The notes under the pieces were generated by a model that did no database searches, was not told where the DNA came from, and saw only the letters and a list, made by a program, of their open reading frames with translations. Positions 52,003 through 60,898 of a DNA stretch of 64,000 nucleotides are shown here, one piece after another. The translations under genes and the position numbers were made by a program. Where the stretch lies: NCBI GenBank assembly GCA_965284565.1, contig OZ260100.1, positions 2,046,001-2,110,000 of the forward strand, read 5' to 3'. Within the stretch, counting starts at the first letter, position 1. Each line of letters opens with the position of its first letter. This stretch comes from BRH-c54 sp965284565 (GTDB taxonomy: Bacteria > Bacteroidota > Bacteroidia > Flavobacteriales_E > Vicingaceae).

Positions 52003-53397
52003 TTAAACCAATCTAACCATTCCCTCTACATCTTTAATAATTTGCTGGGCTAGTTCGTCTGCTTTTTCTTTAGTAGTATTTTCGGCATAAATTCTAATAA
52101 TAGGCTCGGTATTCGATTTTCTTAAATGTACCCATCCATTATCAAAATGAATTTTTACGCCATCAATAGTATTAATTTCTTTATCTGTATATTTTTGTTG
52201 TAACTGAACCAACAATTCATCCACATTAATATCGGGAGTTAACTCAATTTTATTTTTCGACATTACATAATTAGGATAGCTATTTCTTAATTCCGAACAA
52301 GTGATATTGGTTTTCGCTAAATGTGTTAAAAATAAGGCGATGCCTACCAAAGCATCTCTACCATAATGTAATTCAGGATAAATAATTCCTCCATTGCCTT
52401 CGCCACCAATAATGGCATTTTCTTTCTTCATCATTTCAACCACATTTACCTCTCCAACTGCCGAAGCAAAATAATTACCTCCTTGTTTTTCGGTAACATC
52501 TCGCAACGCTTTTGTTGAAGATAGGTTAGATACAGTATTTCCTTTCTGATTTTGCAACACATAATCTGCAACAGCAACCAAAGTATATTCTTCACCAAAC
52601 ATTTCTCCATCTTCAGAAACAATTGCCAACCTGTCTACATCTGGGTCAACTACAAAACCAACATCTGCTTGCTGTTTTTTCATTACTGAAGCAATTTCTG
52701 TAAGGTTTTCTGGTAATGGTTCCGGATTATGAGGAAAAATACCGTTTGGTTCGCAATACAATTCAATTACCTCTTTAACACCCAAAGCTTTTAATAATGG
52801 TGGTAAGAAAATTCCACCAGTTGAGTTCACGCAATCTATTGCTACAGTAAAGTTTTTGGCTTTTATAGCAGCTACATCTACCAAAAGTAAATCTAATACT
52901 GCTTGTATGTGCTTGTCTAAATAGGTGTTATCAACAGAATAAGTTCCTAATTCATCAACATTAGCATATTCAAAATCATTTACTGATGCCATTCTTAACA
53001 CTTCTTCACCATCAGCAGCAGAAATAAACTCACCTTTTTCATTAAGTAATTTTAAAGCATTCCATTGTTTAGGGTTGTGGCTAGCAGTAAGGATTATTCC
53101 TCCAGAAGCATTTTCCATAGCTACCGCAACTTCTACTGTTGGCGTTGTACTTAAGCCTAAATCTATTACATTTACTCCTAAGCCTTGCAAAGTTCCAATA
53201 ACTAAGTGCTGCACCATTTCTCCTGAAATACGAGCATCTCTGCCAATAACTATACTTACGTCTTTTTTATTTGCTCTTTTCTTTATCCAAGCACCAAAAG
53301 CCGAAGTAAATTTTACAATATCTAAAGGGGTTAAACCTTCATCAGGTATACCACCTATAGTTCCTCTAATTCCCGAAATTGATTTTATTAATGTCAT
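52003..53397 (-). CDS. glmM: Phosphoglucosamine mutase
   Basis: About 464 residues of the alpha-D-phosphohexomutase family. The N-terminus is TLIKSISGIRGTIGG. The phosphoserine loop is GGIILTASHNPKQWNALKLL near residue 97, the metal loop is VDPDVDRLAIV near 254, and the sugar-binding loop is IGGEGNGGIIYPE near 332, followed by the phosphate-binding RKSNTEPIIRIYAE near 431. It interconverts glucosamine-6-P and glucosamine-1-P for cell-wall UDP-GlcNAc. The frame extends to a TTG at 53415, but this lies in the promoter -7 box, so the ATG at 53397 is the start. Confidence 0.93.
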   Translation of the reverse strand: MTLIKSISGIRGTIGGIPDEGLTPLDIVKFTSAFGAWIKKRANKKDVSIVIGRDARISGEMVQHLVIGTLQGLGVNVIDLGLSTTPTVEVAVAMENASGGIILTASHNPKQWNALKLLNEKGEFISAADGEEVLRMASVNDFEYANVDELGTYSVDNTYLDKHIQAVLDLLLVDVAAIKAKNFTVAIDCVNSTGGIFLPPLLKALGVKEVIELYCEPNGIFPHNPEPLPENLTEIASVMKKQQADVGFVVDPDVDRLAIVSEDGEMFGEEYTLVAVADYVLQNQKGNTVSNLSSTKALRDVTEKQGGNYFASAVGEVNVVEMMKKENAIIGGEGNGGIIYPELHYGRDALVGIALFLTHLAKTNITCSELRNSYPNYVMSKNKIELTPDINVDELLVQLQQKYTDKEINTIDGVKIHFDNGWVHLRKSNTEPIIRIYAENTTKEKADELAQQIIKDVEGMVRLV

Positions 53398-53412
53398 ATA
53401 GAAAATTTTGGA

Positions 53413-53443
53413 CAAATTTAGCTTAATTCTACCGAACTAACAA
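53413..53443 (-). promoter_or_regulatory. Promoter of glmM (Bacteroidota type)
   Basis: On the minus strand, TTG (53443-53441) and TAAATTTG (53420-53413) are spaced 20 bp apart. The -7 box ends 15 bp before the ATG at 53397, which implies a leader of only about ten bases. Confidence 0.75.
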
Positions 53444-53603
53444 TCTAAAATTAGTTGTTAAGTGTTTTTCAGGTTGTTTTTGATAAACAAACAGAGATTA
53501 CAAATAATTTTCTGCCTTACCAGAAAATTTCGAGAGTGAGCTTACTATTTACCATTGGTATTTATGTGTTGGAAAAATCTCCTTTAGTTAGATTATGGGA
53601 AGT

Positions 53604-55205
53604 TTACCTCTCATCAACCAACACCACCAACTCTTTATCTAATGGATGTAGATGTTGCATTAATGTTGGGATAATATCCATTCCGTAGAAAAGTAATAAG
53701 GAGCTCATATTATCGTGTCGCTCTTGCAAACCACTATTTGGAAAAAGTTTATCTTTTATGCTCCTGATTTGGTTTACAGCAACTTCCTCACGTTGTTTTT
53801 CGGCTTTTAACAGACGAGCTTCTATATGGTTAATACCATTAATGGCTTTCTGAAGTTCTGCATTTACAACTGCTTTCAATGTTTTATCCAACTGAATAGC
53901 TTTATTTTCAATAGGTTCATATAGTTTTGTAAGCTGCTCTTTTTGTTGTGAAAGTGCCAAATTAATGTCGGCATGTTCGGTAACAAATTCTTTTATTAAT
54001 TTTTCCGTATCTTCAAACAATCGAGGGATTTCCAAGCCTAATTTCTGCATTTTTTTTGAGCTTCCTGCATCTATTACTAAAGCAGAATTTCTTAGAATTA
54101 AAGTGGGGAAAAATACTTTGTTTGTATTAAACATGTCTTTTAGCTGAAACCAATAAGCCAATTCTCCACCTCCACCAATATATGCCAAATTAGGTAAAAT
54201 CACTTCTTGGTAAAGTGGTCGCATTACTACATTCGGACTAAATTTTTCGGGATGATTATTTAATTCCGAAAGCATTTGTTCTTTGGTGAAACTTAAATTG
54301 GTATTCAACACCTTGTATTCCTCATCTTCAACAACTATACGCTCTCGCAGGTTTTTATCTAAGTAAAATAAGTTAATTGCTCTTGGTGTTACCTGACTTT
54401 TGTAGCCTAAATCGGTTAGTTGTTGCGTGGTTTTTTCAATGTATTGATGATTCTTTTGTTCTACTAATTCTTGTTCAAAATAAGGAATCATACTTCTTTT
54501 TAATTCAGCATCATCACCATCAATAATTACCAAACCATATTCGCTAAACAGATGATTGACAAAGGATTTTGTCGCTTTCGAAAAATTATTGTTGCTGGTA
54601 TAAAACTGCTTGAACAAGGTTACAATTTTATCGCCACCATTTCTATCACCAAGTAACGCTTCTAATTCTTTAGCCACTTCTGTAGCGTTCGTTAAGCTTA
54701 ATCTACCAACCGCTCCATCTTCTCCTGCTTCTTTTTGTATGGATAACCTTTCATTAAACAAATTAAAATGGTTGATTTCCTCAAAATCATGATCTTCGGT
54801 TGCCATCCAATAGACAGGAACAAAATCGTTTTCGGGATAAGTTGCTTTAAGCGTTTTAGCCAAATTTATTGCCGATATAATTTTATAAACAAAATATAAA
54901 GGACCTGTAAATAAATTGAGTTGATGTCCGGTAGTAATGGTAAAACAGTTGGAATTTTTTAATCGTTCTATGTTTGCTGTAACAGCATCGCTTAATGGTA
55001 AATCTTTGTATTGCTGTTGAAGTTGTTTAGCGAGTAAATCTCTGTTAACAGAAGTTTGTTTACGTTCAGCAATGGCATCAGCAAAAGCTTGAAGTGAACA
55101 ATTATGATTGATAAAAGGATGTAACTTTTCCTCATCAGTCAAGTAATCGTTGATTAACGAAGAAAAAAATGTTGTTTGTGAATAGGGTATTGTTTGTTTG
55201 TTCAT
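53604..55205 (-). CDS. bshC: Bacillithiol biosynthesis cysteine-adding enzyme BshC
   Basis: A 533-residue protein matching BshC. It has the N-terminal phrase IPYSQTTFFSSLINDYL, ITTGHQLNLFTGPLYFVYKIISAINLAKTLK near residue 95, PVYWMATEDHDFEEINHFNLF near 130, a central Rossmann-like core, a long coiled coil (about 425-500) and the C-terminal RHDNMSSLLLFYG. BshC adds Cys to glucosaminyl-malate, completing bacillithiol, the main thiol of this group. It lies 102 bp after rimO and 206 bp before glmM, whose product line (GlcNAc) also feeds bacillithiol synthesis. Confidence 0.95.
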   Translation of the reverse strand: MNKQTIPYSQTTFFSSLINDYLTDEEKLHPFINHNCSLQAFADAIAERKQTSVNRDLLAKQLQQQYKDLPLSDAVTANIERLKNSNCFTITTGHQLNLFTGPLYFVYKIISAINLAKTLKATYPENDFVPVYWMATEDHDFEEINHFNLFNERLSIQKEAGEDGAVGRLSLTNATEVAKELEALLGDRNGGDKIVTLFKQFYTSNNNFSKATKSFVNHLFSEYGLVIIDGDDAELKRSMIPYFEQELVEQKNHQYIEKTTQQLTDLGYKSQVTPRAINLFYLDKNLRERIVVEDEEYKVLNTNLSFTKEQMLSELNNHPEKFSPNVVMRPLYQEVILPNLAYIGGGGELAYWFQLKDMFNTNKVFFPTLILRNSALVIDAGSSKKMQKLGLEIPRLFEDTEKLIKEFVTEHADINLALSQQKEQLTKLYEPIENKAIQLDKTLKAVVNAELQKAINGINHIEARLLKAEKQREEVAVNQIRSIKDKLFPNSGLQERHDNMSSLLLFYGMDIIPTLMQHLHPLDKELVVLVDER

Positions 55206-55307
55206 TTAGTTAACAGTTTATCAGTTCTCGGTTCTAGGTTGACTTCCAATTAAAATCTAACTTCAAATTAAACAATTGGTACATTGTTATATTAAAAAAT
55301 TAGAAAA

Positions 55308-56618
55308 TTAAACCACTTCTCCATACAAATCAAAATCTCCGACAGAAGTGATTTTAACATCAGCAAAATCTCCTATTCTAACATAATGCTCAGCAGCATC
55401 TACCAACACTTCGTTATCTACTTCAGGAGAATCAAATTCAGTTCTTCCAACAAAATAACCACCCTCCATTCTATCAAAAAGTACTTTAAAAGTCTTTCCC
55501 ACTTTCTTTTCATTTAAGTTAAGTGAAATTTGTTGTTGAACCGCCATCACTTCTTCTGCACGAGCCTCTTTTTCTTCATCGGTAAGGTTATCTTCATATT
55601 GATGAGCATGCGTGTCTTCTTCATGAGAATAAGTAAAAACACCCAATCTATCGAATTGCATTTCTTGTATCCAATCTTTCATTTCCTCAATATCCTCTTG
55701 TGTCTCACCCGGAAAACCAACAATAAATGTAGTTCTAATGGTTATTTCAGGAATAATGGTTCTGATATCTTTTATCAATTGGGTAGTTTTTTCTCTAGTA
55801 GCTCCTCTCCTCATAGCTTTTAACATGTTGTTTGAAGCATGTTGCAAAGGAATATCTAGGTAATTACATACTTTCGGATTGCTTTTCATGGTTTCAATAA
55901 TATCCATAGGAAAGCCTGTTGGGTAAGCATAGTGTAATCTTATCCATTCAATTCCTTCTACTTCTGATAATGCATTAAGCAAATCTGATAGTTTTCTTTC
56001 ATTATAAATATCCAACCCATAAAAAGTAAGCTCCTGAGCAATTAAAATTAACTCTTTAACACCTTGTTTAGCTAAGTTTTTAGCTTGTTCTACCAATTGT
56101 TCTATCGGTACCGATTCGTGCTTACCTCTCATTAAAGGAATAGCACAGAAAGAACAAGCTCTGTCGCAACCTTCAGAAATTTTTAAATAGGCGTAATGAT
56201 TAGGTGTAGTAATAATTCTTTCACCAATTAACTCGTGTTTGTAATCAGCTTTCAGGGTTTTTAATAACCTTGGTAATTCTTTCGTGCCAAAATAAGCATC
56301 TACTTCGGTAATTTCTTTCTCCAAAGAATCTTTATATCGTTCAGAAAGACACCCAGTAACGTATAGTTTGTCTACCAGACCTTCTTTTTTAGCTTCAGCA
56401 TATCGTAAAATAGTATCTATCGATTCTTGCTTAGCGTTATCAATAAAGCCACAAGTATTAATAATTACAATTTCGGAATCGTCTTGTTCTGCTTCGTGCT
56501 CCACTTCAAAACCATTGGCTTTAAGCTGTGTCATCGCTACTTCCGAGTCGAATAAGTTTTTAGAACAACCCAATGTAATTACATTTACTTTGTTCTTTTT
56601 TAAGGTTTTCGTTTTCAA
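55308..56618 (-). CDS. rimO: Ribosomal protein S12 methylthiotransferase
   Basis: About 436 residues of a radical-SAM enzyme that methylthiolates Asp of ribosomal protein S12. The UPF0004 domain carries three cysteines (VITLGCSKN, NTCGF, VTGCLSERY) for the auxiliary cluster. The radical-SAM motif is CDRACSFCAIPLMRG near residue 140, and the C-terminal TRAM domain is the last 65 or so residues. The frame reaches back to a TTG at 56651, but that part overlaps the promoter box TATCTTTG. Translation probably starts at the TTG at 56618 (MKTKTLKKNKVNVITLG). It is divergent from tyrS and followed by bshC. Confidence 0.94.
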   Translation of the reverse strand: MKTKTLKKNKVNVITLGCSKNLFDSEVAMTQLKANGFEVEHEAEQDDSEIVIINTCGFIDNAKQESIDTILRYAEAKKEGLVDKLYVTGCLSERYKDSLEKEITEVDAYFGTKELPRLLKTLKADYKHELIGERIITTPNHYAYLKISEGCDRACSFCAIPLMRGKHESVPIEQLVEQAKNLAKQGVKELILIAQELTFYGLDIYNERKLSDLLNALSEVEGIEWIRLHYAYPTGFPMDIIETMKSNPKVCNYLDIPLQHASNNMLKAMRRGATREKTTQLIKDIRTIIPEITIRTTFIVGFPGETQEDIEEMKDWIQEMQFDRLGVFTYSHEEDTHAHQYEDNLTDEEKEARAEEVMAVQQQISLNLNEKKVGKTFKVLFDRMEGGYFVGRTEFDSPEVDNEVLVDAAEHYVRIGDFADVKITSVGDFDLYGEVV

Positions 56619-56640
56619 AGAGATTTCAATTAATTTTTTG

Positions 56641-56648
56641 CAAAGATA
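56641..56648 (-). promoter_or_regulatory. Candidate -7 element of rimO
   Basis: TATCTTTG on the minus strand fits TAnnTTTG and is followed by C, as in strong promoters. It lies 22 bp before the TTG at 56618. No good -33 TTG is visible. Confidence 0.5.
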
Positions 56649-56712
56649 CAATCCGTTTTTTAGACTTTTGTCCGAAAAACGTTAAATGAGGTTAATGAGT
56701 TAGTTTTATTAC

Positions 56713-56720
56713 TAAATTTG
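56713..56720 (+). promoter_or_regulatory. Candidate -7 element of tyrS
   Basis: TAAATTTG matches TAnnTTTG and is 27 bp before the ATG at 56748. The -33 position holds TTA rather than TTG, with 18 bp spacing. Confidence 0.5.
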
Positions 56721-56747
56721 TCTCCTTAAAAAAACAAACTTTTGCTT

Positions 56748-58028
56748 ATGAATTTTATTGAAGAACTAAAGTGGCGAGGAATGATTCACGACATGATGCC
56801 GGGAACTGAAGAACAATTTAACAAAGAAGTAACTGCTGCTTATATTGGGTTTGACCCAACATCAGATTCTTTAGGTTTAGGAAATTTGGTTCAGGTAATG
56901 ATATTGCTTCATTTGCAAAATTGCGGACATAAACCTGTAGCCTTAGTTGGTGGAGCGACAGGAATGGTAGGCGATCCTTCAGGTAAATCTGCAGAAAGAA
57001 ATTTATTAGATGAAGAGACACTTTTCCATAATGTTGCCTCTATAGAAAAGCAATTAAGAAAATTCTTAAACTTTGATAGTGGTGAAAATGCTGCTGAATT
57101 AGTAAACAACTACGATTGGTTTAAAAACATGTCATTTTTAGAGTTTATTAGAGATGTAGGGAAACACATTTCTATCAATTATATGTTGGCTAAAGATTCT
57201 GTGAAAACTAGACTAGAAACAGGTTTGTCTTTTACCGAGTTTTCTTACCAATTGGTTCAAGGATATGATTTTTATTGGCTAAATGAACACAAAAATTGTA
57301 AAGTTCAATTAGGTGGTTCCGACCAATGGGGAAATATTGTTACCGGAACTGAACTAATTAGAAGAAAATCTGGAAATGAAGCTTTTGCTGTTACTACTCC
57401 CTTAATAAAAAAAGCTGACGGAACTAAATTTGGAAAAACTGCTGAAGGAAACATTTTTTTAGATGCAAAGAAAACTTCTCCTTACAAATTTTACCAGTTT
57501 TGGATAAACTGTTCTGATGATGATGCCACTGCTTATATTAAAATTTTCACTTTAAAAGATAAAGCTACTATTGATGCTCTTATTAAAGAACATCAACAAG
57601 CACCACACTTGCGTATTTTACAAAAAGCGTTGGCTGAAGATATTACGGTTAGAGTTCACTCTCAAGAAGATTATGATGCGGCTGTAAATGCTTCTGAAAT
57701 TCTTTTTAAAACTGATGATGAAGCTGTTGAAGGATTAAAAAAACTATCTGAAGATTTATTTAATGCAGTTTTTGAAGGGGTTCCTCAGGCAGAAATTGCT
57801 GAAAGCACTTTTAACAGCGGTATTCCTATTATTGAATTATTGGCAAATCAGACTAACTTTTTAGCTTCTAACGGTGAAGCCAGAAGAGCTTTAAAAGAAA
57901 ACTCTATTAGTGTTAACAAAAGTAAAGTTGATGAGAATACTGTAGTTGACGCCTCATTTTTAATCAATAATAAATACTTGCTTTTACAAAGAGGTAAGAA
58001 AAACTATTTTGTGGTAAAGGTTGGATAA
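56748..58028 (+). CDS. tyrS: Tyrosine--tRNA ligase with an altered HIGH motif
   Basis: About 426 residues of class Ic TyrRS. The N-terminal Rossmann domain has FDPTSDSLGLGNLVQVM, in which the HIGH-like motif reads GLGN (residues 43-46). QLVQGYDFYWLNE and LGGSDQWGNIVTGTELIRR for tyrosine and tRNA follow, then the KMSKS-like KFGKT at 227-231. The C-terminal S4 domain covers about 360-426. The frame begins at a TTG at 56742, and the ATG at 56748 is the standard start. Everything else is typical. The replaced first His of the HIGH motif is unusual. Confidence 0.95.
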   Translation: MNFIEELKWRGMIHDMMPGTEEQFNKEVTAAYIGFDPTSDSLGLGNLVQVMILLHLQNCGHKPVALVGGATGMVGDPSGKSAERNLLDEETLFHNVASIEKQLRKFLNFDSGENAAELVNNYDWFKNMSFLEFIRDVGKHISINYMLAKDSVKTRLETGLSFTEFSYQLVQGYDFYWLNEHKNCKVQLGGSDQWGNIVTGTELIRRKSGNEAFAVTTPLIKKADGTKFGKTAEGNIFLDAKKTSPYKFYQFWINCSDDDATAYIKIFTLKDKATIDALIKEHQQAPHLRILQKALAEDITVRVHSQEDYDAAVNASEILFKTDDEAVEGLKKLSEDLFNAVFEGVPQAEIAESTFNSGIPIIELLANQTNFLASNGEARRALKENSISVNKSKVDENTVVDASFLINNKYLLLQRGKKNYFVVKVG

Positions 58029-58039
58029 ATTAACAATCA

Positions 58040-58945
58040 ATGAAAAAGACCATTGTTATCTTGTCCATCATTTTGGTTATTATCTTACTTTTATTTGTTT
58101 TGATTGCTTTTTATAATCACACAGACAATACAACAACTGATTACAATACAAGCTCAACAATAGTAGCTCCAAATCAAGATACATCAAGCACTTTATCTAC
58201 TAACGACACATTGGAAATTACCAATGATACGCTTAGTGTTACAGCAAATCATTTTATTAAAATAGATTTAATGGAACTTCCTAATCTTGTTGATGATGAA
58301 GTTATTATAGAACATACTGGTTTTCGGCTGGTATATAGTGAAACACACGAACAAGCCAAATGGATAGCTTATGAATTTACAAAAGCTGAAACCATAAAAA
58401 AAGTGGATAGGTCTAATAATTTCAGGTCTGACCCAAAAATACTTACTGGTTCAGCAACATCAACGGATTACAAAGGTTCCGGATTTGATAGAGGACATTT
58501 AGCTCCGGCCGGAGATTTATCTTGGTCGGCAGATGCTATGAGTTGCTCATTTTTTTATAGTAACATGAGTCCGCAAAAACCTAGTTTTAACAGAGGTATT
58601 TGGAAAAAATTAGAAGAACAAGTTAGAGATTGGGCTAAACTATACGATACCATTTATGTGGTTACAGGTCCTGTTTTAGAAGATAGTTTGCCTACCATTG
58701 GAGAAAACAAGGTTAGCATTCCGAAATATTATTACAAAGTTATTTTGGAGTATAAAAGCAATGCTACAAAAGCGATAGGCTTTATTTTGCCTAATAAAAA
58801 ATCATCTTTTCCATTAAACAACTTTATTATAAGCATTGATAGTGTTGAGCAAATGACAGGTATCGATTTTTTTCATCAACTCCCTGACAGTATTGAAAAT
58901 GAAATTGAAAAAAGTGTTTGTGCTACTTGCTGGGAAATAAATTAG
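58040..58945 (+). CDS. Membrane-anchored DNA/RNA non-specific endonuclease (DRGH family)
   Basis: A 301-residue protein with an N-terminal membrane helix (about residues 3-26), a Ser/Thr/Asn-rich linker, then a Serratia-nuclease-type domain. The catalytic segment GFDRGHLAPAGDLSWSADAM has the DRGH motif with the general-base His. The metal-binding Asn is in the YSNMSPQKPSFNRGIWKKLE part. Such nucleases degrade nucleic acids in the periplasm or outside the cell. It starts 11 bp after tyrS, perhaps as a read-through partner without functional link. Confidence 0.92.
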   Translation: MKKTIVILSIILVIILLLFVLIAFYNHTDNTTTDYNTSSTIVAPNQDTSSTLSTNDTLEITNDTLSVTANHFIKIDLMELPNLVDDEVIIEHTGFRLVYSETHEQAKWIAYEFTKAETIKKVDRSNNFRSDPKILTGSATSTDYKGSGFDRGHLAPAGDLSWSADAMSCSFFYSNMSPQKPSFNRGIWKKLEEQVRDWAKLYDTIYVVTGPVLEDSLPTIGENKVSIPKYYYKVILEYKSNATKAIGFILPNKKSSFPLNNFIISIDSVEQMTGIDFFHQLPDSIENEIEKSVCATCWEIN

Positions 58946-58992
58946 AAATTCGAGATTAGAAATTGGAGATTAAATAACTCCTAAGTACTTTT

Positions 58993-59220
58993 TTACTTTC
59001 TCCTTAAAGGAACTAACAAATGTTCTAAGCCATTTAATCTTATTTCGTGCATGGTTTCTAATAAAACACCTAATTTACCTTTGGGAAATCCTTCTCGTTG
59101 AAACCACTCTAAATAAAATGAAGGCAAATCGCAAATAAGTCGCCCTTTGTACTTTCCAAAAGGCATTTGCATTCTAACCAACTCTATGAGTAATTCCGGA
59201 TTGCCTTCGTTAGTTTGCAT
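58993..59220 (-). CDS. DUF3820 family protein
   Basis: A 75-residue protein matching the DUF3820 pattern: MPFGKYKGRLICDLPSFYLEWFQREGFPKGKLG. The motif recalls the putative nucleic-acid-binding half of exonuclease-related proteins, but no role is established. It begins 5 bp after the KdsC-like phosphatase gene and is the last gene of that operon, which seems accidental or regulatory rather than metabolic. Confidence 0.85.
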   Translation of the reverse strand: MQTNEGNPELLIELVRMQMPFGKYKGRLICDLPSFYLEWFQREGFPKGKLGVLLETMHEIRLNGLEHLLVPLRRK

Positions 59221-59225
59221 TAAAT

Positions 59226-59900
59226 TTATTTAGTTAATGGTTCATCCAACAAATAAAAGTCTATAAATTCTCTAACACAACCATCACCTCCTTTAGTTTG
59301 TAAAACTAAATCAACGGTTTCTTTTACTTTTAATACCGCATCGGCTGGACAAGCACTAAAACCAATAGCTTTCATTACTGATAAATCATTAATATCATCA
59401 CCAATAATGGCTACTTCTGCAAGCGTAATGTTTAACTTCTCGCACCATTGGTTAAGAATTTCTAGCTTAGGTTCTTGACCAACATAAAGGTGTTTAATAT
59501 TTAATAATTCAGCACGAACTTTTACCACTTCCAGTTTGTATCCCGATGAAATAATACCTGTTTCAACTCCAACTTTAGGCAAGGCCATTATTGCCATTCC
59601 ATCTTTAGCATTGTATTTTTTAAATTGGTCGCCATTTTCTGTAAAAAACATTCCCGCATCAGTCATAACACCATCAACATCTAAAATCAATAATTTAATG
59701 TCTTTCATTTTAGACCTATCAACAAACATTGGTCTGGTAAGCATGTTTTCAAAATCTAACTGATTTTTGGTACAAAACAATTGTAAATCTCCCAAGGACA
59801 ATTCATTGATGTTTGCAATAGCATGTTCAGCACAAAAATCATTCAACGATTTTTTTTCTCGAGCTAAAAATGAGGTTATATTTTGAGTAAGGATTTTCAT
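59226..59900 (-). CDS. KdsC-like HAD phosphatase with an N-terminal extension
   Basis: A 224-residue HAD phosphatase. The nucleophile motif LLILDVDGVMTDAG has Asp74 and Asp76, motif II is GIISSG near 116, and motif IV is IIGDDINDLSVMK near 166. These match the KdsC subclass that dephosphorylates KDO-8-phosphate. The usual KdsC begins close to the DVDG motif. Here about 65 extra residues (helical, with NDFCAEHA and SLGDLQLFC) come first. Its start shares a base with the stop of the DAHP synthase gene. The substrate may therefore be DAHP, or another 2-keto-3-deoxy sugar phosphate, rather than KDO-8-P. Confidence 0.82.
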   Translation of the reverse strand: MKILTQNITSFLAREKKSLNDFCAEHAIANINELSLGDLQLFCTKNQLDFENMLTRPMFVDRSKMKDIKLLILDVDGVMTDAGMFFTENGDQFKKYNAKDGMAIMALPKVGVETGIISSGYKLEVVKVRAELLNIKHLYVGQEPKLEILNQWCEKLNITLAEVAIIGDDINDLSVMKAIGFSACPADAVLKVKETVDLVLQTKGGDGCVREFIDFYLLDEPLTK

Positions 59901-60898
59901 TATATAATTTTATAGCCAACACTATTTGCCACAGGTTCTATGGCTGATTTTAATGCTGCAAAAGATTCGTGTGTTAATTGCTGTGAAGCATCAGACTTAG
60001 CGACAGTAGGGTTTGGATGAGCTTCAATTAATAATCCATCAATTCCCATTGCCACACAAGCTTTAGACAAACGTTCTACTCCGTAACGGTAACCTAAGGC
60101 ATGACTTGGGTCTATAATAATAGGTAAATTGGTATATTCTTGTAAATAGGCAACTCCGCATAAATCTAAAGTGAAACGTGTTTTTGTTTCAAAAGTACGT
60201 ATGCCTCTTTCACACAAAATAACATTTTCATTCCCTCCTGAAAGCATAAATTCTGCTGCCTGAACAAATTCTTGTAATGTTGTTCCAAAACCTCTTTTTA
60301 ATAAAACAGGCTTACGAGTTTTAGCACATGCACGTAAAATACCTTGATCGTACATTGCTTTGGCACCAATTTGAATAACATCACTATGTTCTATCACTTC
60401 ATCAACATGGGTAGCATCTCTAACTTCAGTAATTACCGCCAAACCATGTTCTTCACGCATTTTAACTAATAATTTTAATCCTTCCAAACCTAAACCCTGA
60501 AAACTATAAGGGCTTGTTCTCGGTTTGTAACACCCACCTCTTAGTGTAGTTAAATTAAGCGATTTTAATAATGCAGCACTTTGTTGAATTTGTTCTTCAG
60601 ACTCTACCGAACAAGGTCCACCAATCAATAACGTATTTTTAGTGTTTCCACCAATAGTTACATTACCGATTTTCACCTCACGAGTTTCGTTTCTGTAGGC
60701 TCTAGAAGCAAGTTGCATATCATTTTCAAACACCCAGTGCTTTTCAGCAAAGGCAGCTACTTCATTGGGTACTTCTTTTACAGAAGATGAAGTAATTAAT
60801 ACTTCTCTATCTTGAGAATGTATGTGAAATGCTTTTATTTTTTCAGCTAACTGACTAGCAGTTGAAGCAGCAATATCTTTATTTAAATGAATTATCAT
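59900..60898 (-). CDS. 3-deoxy-7-phosphoheptulonate synthase, type I-beta
   Basis: A 332-residue aldolase with an N-terminal ferredoxin-like regulatory domain (about 1-75) and a TIM barrel. The metal and substrate residues are visible: Cys96 in GPCSVES, K125-PRTS for erythrose-4-phosphate (KPRTSPYSFQG), CERGIRTFE at 229-237, His266 in DPSHALGYR, Glu292 in IEAHPNP and Asp303. KPRTS marks DAHP synthase, while KDO-8-P synthases carry KANRS instead. It condenses PEP and erythrose-4-P as the first step of the shikimate pathway. It overlaps the upstream epimerase-CBS gene by 4 bases and the phosphatase gene by 1. Confidence 0.93.
   Translation of the reverse strand: MIIHLNKDIAASTASQLAEKIKAFHIHSQDREVLITSSSVKEVPNEVAAFAEKHWVFENDMQLASRAYRNETREVKIGNVTIGGNTKNTLLIGGPCSVESEEQIQQSAALLKSLNLTTLRGGCYKPRTSPYSFQGLGLEGLKLLVKMREEHGLAVITEVRDATHVDEVIEHSDVIQIGAKAMYDQGILRACAKTRKPVLLKRGFGTTLQEFVQAAEFMLSGGNENVILCERGIRTFETKTRFTLDLCGVAYLQEYTNLPIIIDPSHALGYRYGVERLSKACVAMGIDGLLIEAHPNPTVAKSDASQQLTHESFAALKSAIEPVANSVGYKII

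Noticed and set aside
53455..53688. A 77-codon plus-strand frame between glmM and bshC
   Set aside because: It runs into the bshC 3' end on the opposite strand and shows no domain or signal sequence.
59900..60898. The aldolase as a KDO-8-phosphate synthase (KdsA), suggested by the KdsC-like neighbour
   Set aside because: Residues 125-129 read KPRTS, the DAHP synthase signature. KDO-8-P synthases carry KANRS.
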